NCBI GenBank assembly: GCA_036510975.1
Contig: DATCCY010000055.1
Coordinates: forward strand, 1 to 26,857
Source: Longivirga sp036510975
Lineage (GTDB): Bacteria; Actinomycetota; Actinomycetes; S36-B12; CAIYMF01
Length of the DNA stretch: 26,857 nucleotides
Reading direction: 5' to 3'
The notes under the pieces were generated by a model. The model saw only the letters and a program-made list of their open reading frames with translations. It did not search any database and had not been told where the DNA came from. Positions 23,333 through 26,857 of the stretch are shown here, in pieces; within the stretch, counting starts at the first letter, position 1, and the number at the start of each line of letters is the position of its first letter. The position numbers were made by a program, and so were the translations under genes.

Positions 23333-25963
23333 GTGGACGTGACCACGACGACGCCCGGGACCTCGCTGGCGGTCGATGCCGCGCTCCGCGTCGAGGACGT
23401 CCTCGCCGCGCTGGCCACGACGACGGACGGCCTCACGTCCGCGCAGGTGGCCGGTCTGCTCTCGAGCGTCGGTCCCAACGCGGTCCGCACGCACCACGTC
23501 GGCGCGTGGTCGGTCCTCCTCGCCCAGCTGAAGTCCCCGCTGCTCCTGCTGCTCGGCGGCACGGCCGCTCTGTCGGCCTTCTTCGGCCAGGGCACCGACG
23601 CTGTGATCATCGGCGTGATCCTCGCTGGTTCGATCGGACTCGGCTTCGTCAACGAGTACCGCGCGGCGCAGGCGGCGCAGGCCCTGCACTCGCAGCTGCG
23701 CCACACCGCGACGGTGCACCGTGACGGGCACGCGACCTCCGTCGACGTCGCCGAGCTGGTGCCGGGAGACGTGGTCGACCTCGAGCTCGGGGAGGTCGTG
23801 CCGGCCGACATCCGGCTGATGAGCGTGAGCCTGTTCGAGTGCGACGAGTCGGTGCTCACGGGGGAGTCCGAGGCGGTCACCAAGTCCGTGGAGCCCGTGA
23901 CCCCGGGTGCGGCGCTCGGCGACCTGACGTCGTGCGCGCTCATGGGCACAGTGGTCCGCGCCGGGTCGGCGCGCGGCGTGGTGGTGGCCACCGGGTCGCG
24001 TGCCGAGTTCGGGCAGGTGGCCCTGCAGCTCGGCGAGCGCGAGCCGGAGACGGAGTTCCAGCGCGGCCTGCGCGAGTTCTCGCTGCTGCTCGTCAAGGTC
24101 GCGGCCGTGCTGTGCGCCGGCATCCTCGTCGTCAACCTCGCGCTGCAGCGTCCCTTCCTCGAGGCGGTGCTGTTCTCGCTGGCGATCGCGGTGGGGATCT
24201 CGCCGCAGCTGCTGCCCGCGGTCGTCTCGACGAGCCTGGCGGCGGGGTCGCGGGCACTGGCGCGGCAGAAGGTGCTCGTCAAGCGGCTGGTCTGCATCGA
24301 GGACCTCGGCGACATCGAGGTCCTCTTCACGGACAAGACCGGAACGCTCACCGAGGGGCGGATCAGCTTCATGCGCGGCGTCGACGCCGTCGGCGCGCCG
24401 TCGGTGGAGCCGCTGCGTGCGGGCCTGCTCTGCAACGAGGCGGTCGTCGAGGACGGCACCGCCGTCAGCGGCAACTCCCTCGACGTCGCGCTCTGGGACT
24501 CACCGGCGTCGAAACTCCTGTGGGAGGACGTACGCCGGTGGCAGGTGCTGGACCTCGATCCTTTCGACCACGTGAGTCGCACGGTCACGGCCCTCGTGCG
24601 TGATCCGTCCGGGTCGGTGGCGCTGCTCGTGAAGGGTGCCCCGGAGAACCTGCTGCCGCGCTGCACTGACGTCGCGGCCGAGGCAACCGCGGCGCTCGAC
24701 GTCGAGTTCGCGGCGGGCAACCGCGTGGTCGCGGTCGCGCGGGCCGACGTCGACCCCTCGGTGGCGGCGATCGAGGCAGCGACAGGGGCGCCACTCGGCC
24801 TCGTGGGGCTGCTGGTGTTCCTCGACCCGCCGAAGCCCAGCGCGGGCCCGGCGCTGAAGCGTTTGGGAGAGCTCGGCGTCGCGGTCAAGGTGGTCACGGG
24901 CGACAACGCCGTGGTGGCCGAGCGGGTCTGCTCCGAGCTGGGGCTGCCGCCGGGGGACACGCTCACGGGTTCCGAGATCGACGACCTCGACGACGCGTCC
25001 CTCACCGCCGCGATCCCGGGGACGTCGGTGTTCGCCCGCGTGAGTCCCGACCACAAGGCGCGGATCGTGCGCCTGCACCGGCGGGCCGGCACGGCCGTGG
25101 CCTTCCTCGGCGACGGCGTCAACGACGCCGTGGCGCTGCACGCCGCCGACGTCGGCATCTCGGTGGACTCGGCCGCCGACGTCGCGAAGGACGCGGCCGA
25201 CGTGATCCTCCTGGAGAAGGACCTCGACGTCCTCGCCACCGGGATCGTCGAGGGGCGACGGGTCTTCGCGAACACGATCAAGTACGTGCTGATGGGGACG
25301 TCGAGCAACTTCGGGAACATGTTCAGCGCGGCCGGGGCGTCGATCTTCCTGACGTTCCTGCCGATGCTGCCGTCGCAGATCCTGCTCAACAACCTGCTCT
25401 ACGACACGAGCCAGCTCGCCATCCCCACCGACAACGTCGACCCCGACCAGCTGCTGAGGCCGTCGCACTGGGACATCGCGATGATCCGTCGCTTCATGTT
25501 CTTCTTCGGGCCGATCAGCTCGGTCTTCGACTTCGCGACCTTCGGCATCATGCTGTGGGTGTTCGACGCCTCGCCGCCGGAGTTCCGGGCCGGCTGGTTC
25601 GTCGAGTCCCTGGCCACGCAGACGCTCGTCATCTTCGCGATCCGAACCAGGCGCGTGCCGTTCTTCCGCAGCCGCCCGAGTCGCGCGTTGCTCCTCGCGG
25701 CGATCGCCGTCGTGGCCGTGGGCGCTGCCATCCCGGCATCGCCGGTGTCGGCGACGCTCGGCTTCGCCCCGTTGCCCGCGCCGTTCTTCGCGACACTCGT
25801 CGTGATGGTCGTCGTCTACCTCGTGCTCATCGATCTCGCGAAGCGCTGGTTCTTCGCGCACCTGCCGGAGCCGACCCGCGTACGTCCCCCGGCGCCCACC
25901 CGCCGGATCGCGCGTCGGGCCTCGCGCTTCAGCACCCGCCACCCGCTGCCGCCGCCGGCGTGA
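23333..25963 (+). CDS. mgtA: P-type ATPase, MgtA-like (probable Mg2+ transporter)
   Basis: 876-aa inner-membrane cation pump of the P3B (MgtA/MgtB) type. Visible in order: N-terminal cation-ATPase domain (RVEDVLAALATTTDGLTSAQ); first helix pair; actuator loop LTGESEAVTK (Glu178); SLAIAVGISPQLLPAVVS in helix 4; phosphorylation site DKTGTLT (Asp334); the N domain with KGAPENLLPRC; the hinge GDGVNDAVALHAADVGISVD (Asp594); then SSNFGNMFSAAGAS and NNLLYDTSQLAIPTDNVD, which are hallmarks of MgtA proteins. Several C-terminal helices and a basic tail follow. The helix-4 sequence has Pro-Gln where E. coli MgtA has Pro-Glu, so ion specificity deserves care. The GTG start has GGGAG 7 nt upstream; a GTG at 23339 is nearly equivalent. 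It is divergent from the aldo/keto reductase gene and ends 31 bp before a tRNA. Confidence 0.85.
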   Translation: MDVTTTTPGTSLAVDAALRVEDVLAALATTTDGLTSAQVAGLLSSVGPNAVRTHHVGAWSVLLAQLKSPLLLLLGGTAALSAFFGQGTDAVIIGVILAGSIGLGFVNEYRAAQAAQALHSQLRHTATVHRDGHATSVDVAELVPGDVVDLELGEVVPADIRLMSVSLFECDESVLTGESEAVTKSVEPVTPGAALGDLTSCALMGTVVRAGSARGVVVATGSRAEFGQVALQLGEREPETEFQRGLREFSLLLVKVAAVLCAGILVVNLALQRPFLEAVLFSLAIAVGISPQLLPAVVSTSLAAGSRALARQKVLVKRLVCIEDLGDIEVLFTDKTGTLTEGRISFMRGVDAVGAPSVEPLRAGLLCNEAVVEDGTAVSGNSLDVALWDSPASKLLWEDVRRWQVLDLDPFDHVSRTVTALVRDPSGSVALLVKGAPENLLPRCTDVAAEATAALDVEFAAGNRVVAVARADVDPSVAAIEAATGAPLGLVGLLVFLDPPKPSAGPALKRLGELGVAVKVVTGDNAVVAERVCSELGLPPGDTLTGSEIDDLDDASLTAAIPGTSVFARVSPDHKARIVRLHRRAGTAVAFLGDGVNDAVALHAADVGISVDSAADVAKDAADVILLEKDLDVLATGIVEGRRVFANTIKYVLMGTSSNFGNMFSAAGASIFLTFLPMLPSQILLNNLLYDTSQLAIPTDNVDPDQLLRPSHWDIAMIRRFMFFFGPISSVFDFATFGIMLWVFDASPPEFRAGWFVESLATQTLVIFAIRTRRVPFFRSRPSRALLLAAIAVVAVGAAIPASPVSATLGFAPLPAPFFATLVVMVVVYLVLIDLAKRWFFAHLPEPTRVRPPAPTRRIARRASRFSTRHPLPPPA

Positions 25964-25976
25964 CCCGAGCCCCGGA

Positions 25977-25982
25977 TACGCT
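25977..25982 (+). promoter_or_regulatory. Candidate -10 of the CAT tRNA
   Basis: TACGCT, 12 nt before the tRNA 5' end. Only the -10 can be suggested, and read-through from the ATPase gene is an alternative. Confidence 0.3.
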
Positions 25983-25994
25983 GGCGCCGCGCAC

Positions 25995-26072
25995 GGGGCG
26001 GTAGCTCAGCTGGTCAGAGCAGCGGACTCATAATCCGTCAGGTCGTGGGTTCGAGCCCCACCCGCCCCACCA
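25995..26072 (+). tRNA. tRNA with CAT anticodon (elongator Met, or Ile2)
   Basis: Cloverleaf with acceptor GGGGCGG/CCGCCCC (25995-26001, 26062-26068), D-stem GCTC/GAGC, anticodon stem GCGGA/TCCGT around loop CTCATAA (anticodon CAT), T-arm GTGGG-TTCGAGC-CCCAC, discriminator A26069 and encoded CCA (26070-26072). It lacks initiator features such as an unpaired first base, so it is elongator Met or the lysidine-modified Ile2, with Met favoured. The variable loop appears to have six bases (CAGGTC), one more than usual. The integrase gene starts just beyond it, so the 3' half is a likely attachment site. Confidence 0.92.
26032..26072 (+). other. Probable integration (att) site at the tRNA 3' end
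   Basis: The 3' part of a CAT tRNA directly followed by a tyrosine integrase gene is the classic layout of a phage or integrative element inserted in a tRNA gene. The exact core is unknown because the other att copy lies outside the window. The coordinates span the tRNA from the anticodon loop to CCA and are only a guess at the core. Confidence 0.4.
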
Positions 26073-26104
26073 CCCAACGCTGTGACCTGCGCAAATGCTC
26101 CTCG

Positions 26105-26857
26105 TCACGGAGGCGCGTCTGGGTTTGACACCAACCCTGACACCAACGCGGCGAGCACGGCGGAGTCGTCGACGAGCAGATGCCCGTAGACGTCCATGGT
26201 CAGCGACGCACGCTGGTGGCCGAGCTGCTTGGCCACGACGGCGGGTCGGAGCACGGAGAGGCCCGCCGTGGCGACGTAGTGCCGCAGGGCGTGGAAGGAG
26301 CCCGGGAAGCCGACCGTGGTCGCTGCTTCACGAAACCCTCGCCGGACGTTGCCGGAGTGCTGGGGGGTGCCGATGCTGGTGGGGAAGACGAGATCGTGCT
26401 CCACCCAGGCCGACCGGGCCGCCCGGCGCTGCGCGTCCACATGGGCTCGCTGCTGCGCGAGTTGCGCCACGACCAGCGGTGACAGCGCCACGCGACGGAT
26501 GCCGCCGGACTTGGTGCGGTTGCCGACGACGGTGGACCCGGAGACGGTGAGCGAGGTGGTGCCGCGGATGCGCCAAGAGCTGCCGTCGAGGTCGAGGTCG
26601 GCCCAGCGCACCGCGAGGGCTTCACCGATCCGGCACCCGGTCCCCACGATGAGTGCGACGAGTCGTTCGAGGTCGGTCCCCTCGAGCTCGGCCAGCAGTG
26701 CCCGGACCTGCTCGGTGGTCGGGGGAACGACTTCGGCAGTGCGCCGCGCCGACTCGGGCACGGTCACGCCGCGGGCCGGGTTGGCGGTGAGGAGTCGACC
26801 TCGGACCGCATCGTCGAGGCACGCCGAGAGCGCGATCAACGAGCCCTTGATGGTGGC
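26105..26857 (-). CDS. Tyrosine recombinase / phage-type integrase, 5' end cut by window
   Basis: The last 250 residues of a site-specific recombinase, running off the right edge. The catalytic domain shows the full set: first Arg in IVGTGCRIGEALAVRWADL; the Lys-containing beta turn near NRTKSGGIRRVALS; HALRHYVAT (His-x-x-Arg); LGHQRASLTMDVYGHL with the box-II His and the nucleophilic Tyr. A short stretch of the core-binding domain (LDDAVRGRLLTANPARGV) is visible before it. It resembles integrases of actinobacterial phages and integrative plasmids. The stop lies 33 bp from the tRNA and the gene points toward it, as expected for the left or right end of an integrated element. The cargo of the element is not in the window. 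Confidence 0.93.
   Translation of the reverse strand, partial: ATIKGSLIALSACLDDAVRGRLLTANPARGVTVPESARRTAEVVPPTTEQVRALLAELEGTDLERLVALIVGTGCRIGEALAVRWADLDLDGSSWRIRGTTSLTVSGSTVVGNRTKSGGIRRVALSPLVVAQLAQQRAHVDAQRRAARSAWVEHDLVFPTSIGTPQHSGNVRRGFREAATTVGFPGSFHALRHYVATAGLSVLRPAVVAKQLGHQRASLTMDVYGHLLVDDSAVLAALVSGLVSNPDAPP

Noticed and set aside
26126..26147. Two copies of TGACACCAAC with a 12-bp period
   Set aside because: They lie within the 3' coding end of the integrase and encode a repeated Leu-Val-Ser; two copies are too few to call a repeat or arm-site array, though integrase arm binding cannot be excluded.

Overview
The window is a very GC-rich (roughly 70% or more by eye), gene-dense stretch of an actinobacterial chromosome. 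It carries zur, glyS, a DusB-type dihydrouridine synthase, ppdK, dgt and dnaG close together. A related set is found in Streptomyces and Mycobacterium, which from memory keep zur, glyS, dgt and dnaG near one another. GTG starts are frequent and many genes look leaderless. A Nocardioides-like genus is a reasonable guess, but the sequence alone does not prove it.

Layout. 1-1041 (minus): a ZIP metal transporter followed with a 4-bp overlap by the zinc repressor Zur, cut by the left edge; a Zur-box-like site lies on their promoter. 1097-2392: a small membrane protein (minus) divergent from an overlapping pair, an antibiotic-biosynthesis-monooxygenase-fold protein and a phosphoribosyltransferase (plus). 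2458-5176: glyS, a strong palindrome, then a saccharopine-dehydrogenase-like reductase. 5188-7256 (minus): a small exported protein, a glyoxalase-like protein and a conserved integral membrane protein. 7335-9334: DusB-type synthase and a FrnE-like DsbA protein, convergent on a GlcG/HbpS-like protein. 10034-12745: pyruvate phosphate dikinase with a textbook terminator. 12881-14301: an exported PepSY-like protein divergent from a DUF218 protein. 14343-19407: dgt, a class V aminotransferase (minus), dnaG and a coupled unknown ORF. 19579-20726: tRNA-Asn and a YihY/BrkB membrane protein. 20774-22163: a broken cyclic-di-GMP gene. 22231-25963: an aldo/keto reductase divergent from an MgtA-like P-type ATPase. 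25995-26857: a CAT-anticodon tRNA followed immediately by a tyrosine integrase pointing at it, which marks the edge of an integrated element running off the right side.

Most of the region is ordinary core genome: translation (glyS, dusB, tRNAs), replication and nucleotide pools (dnaG, dgt), metal homeostasis (ZIP/Zur, MgtA-like) and the pyruvate/PEP node (ppdK). I did not find a defence island, a CRISPR array, a biosynthetic cluster or a clearly new multi-gene system. The points most worth a second look are the degraded GGDEF/EAL gene (two frameshifts plus loss of the whole GGDEF domain), the Zur site lying on a leaderless promoter, the recurring 6-nt distance from a -10 hexamer to the start codon, and the tRNA/integrase junction. 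No gene-free stretch exceeds 300 bases; the longest is 9754-10033.
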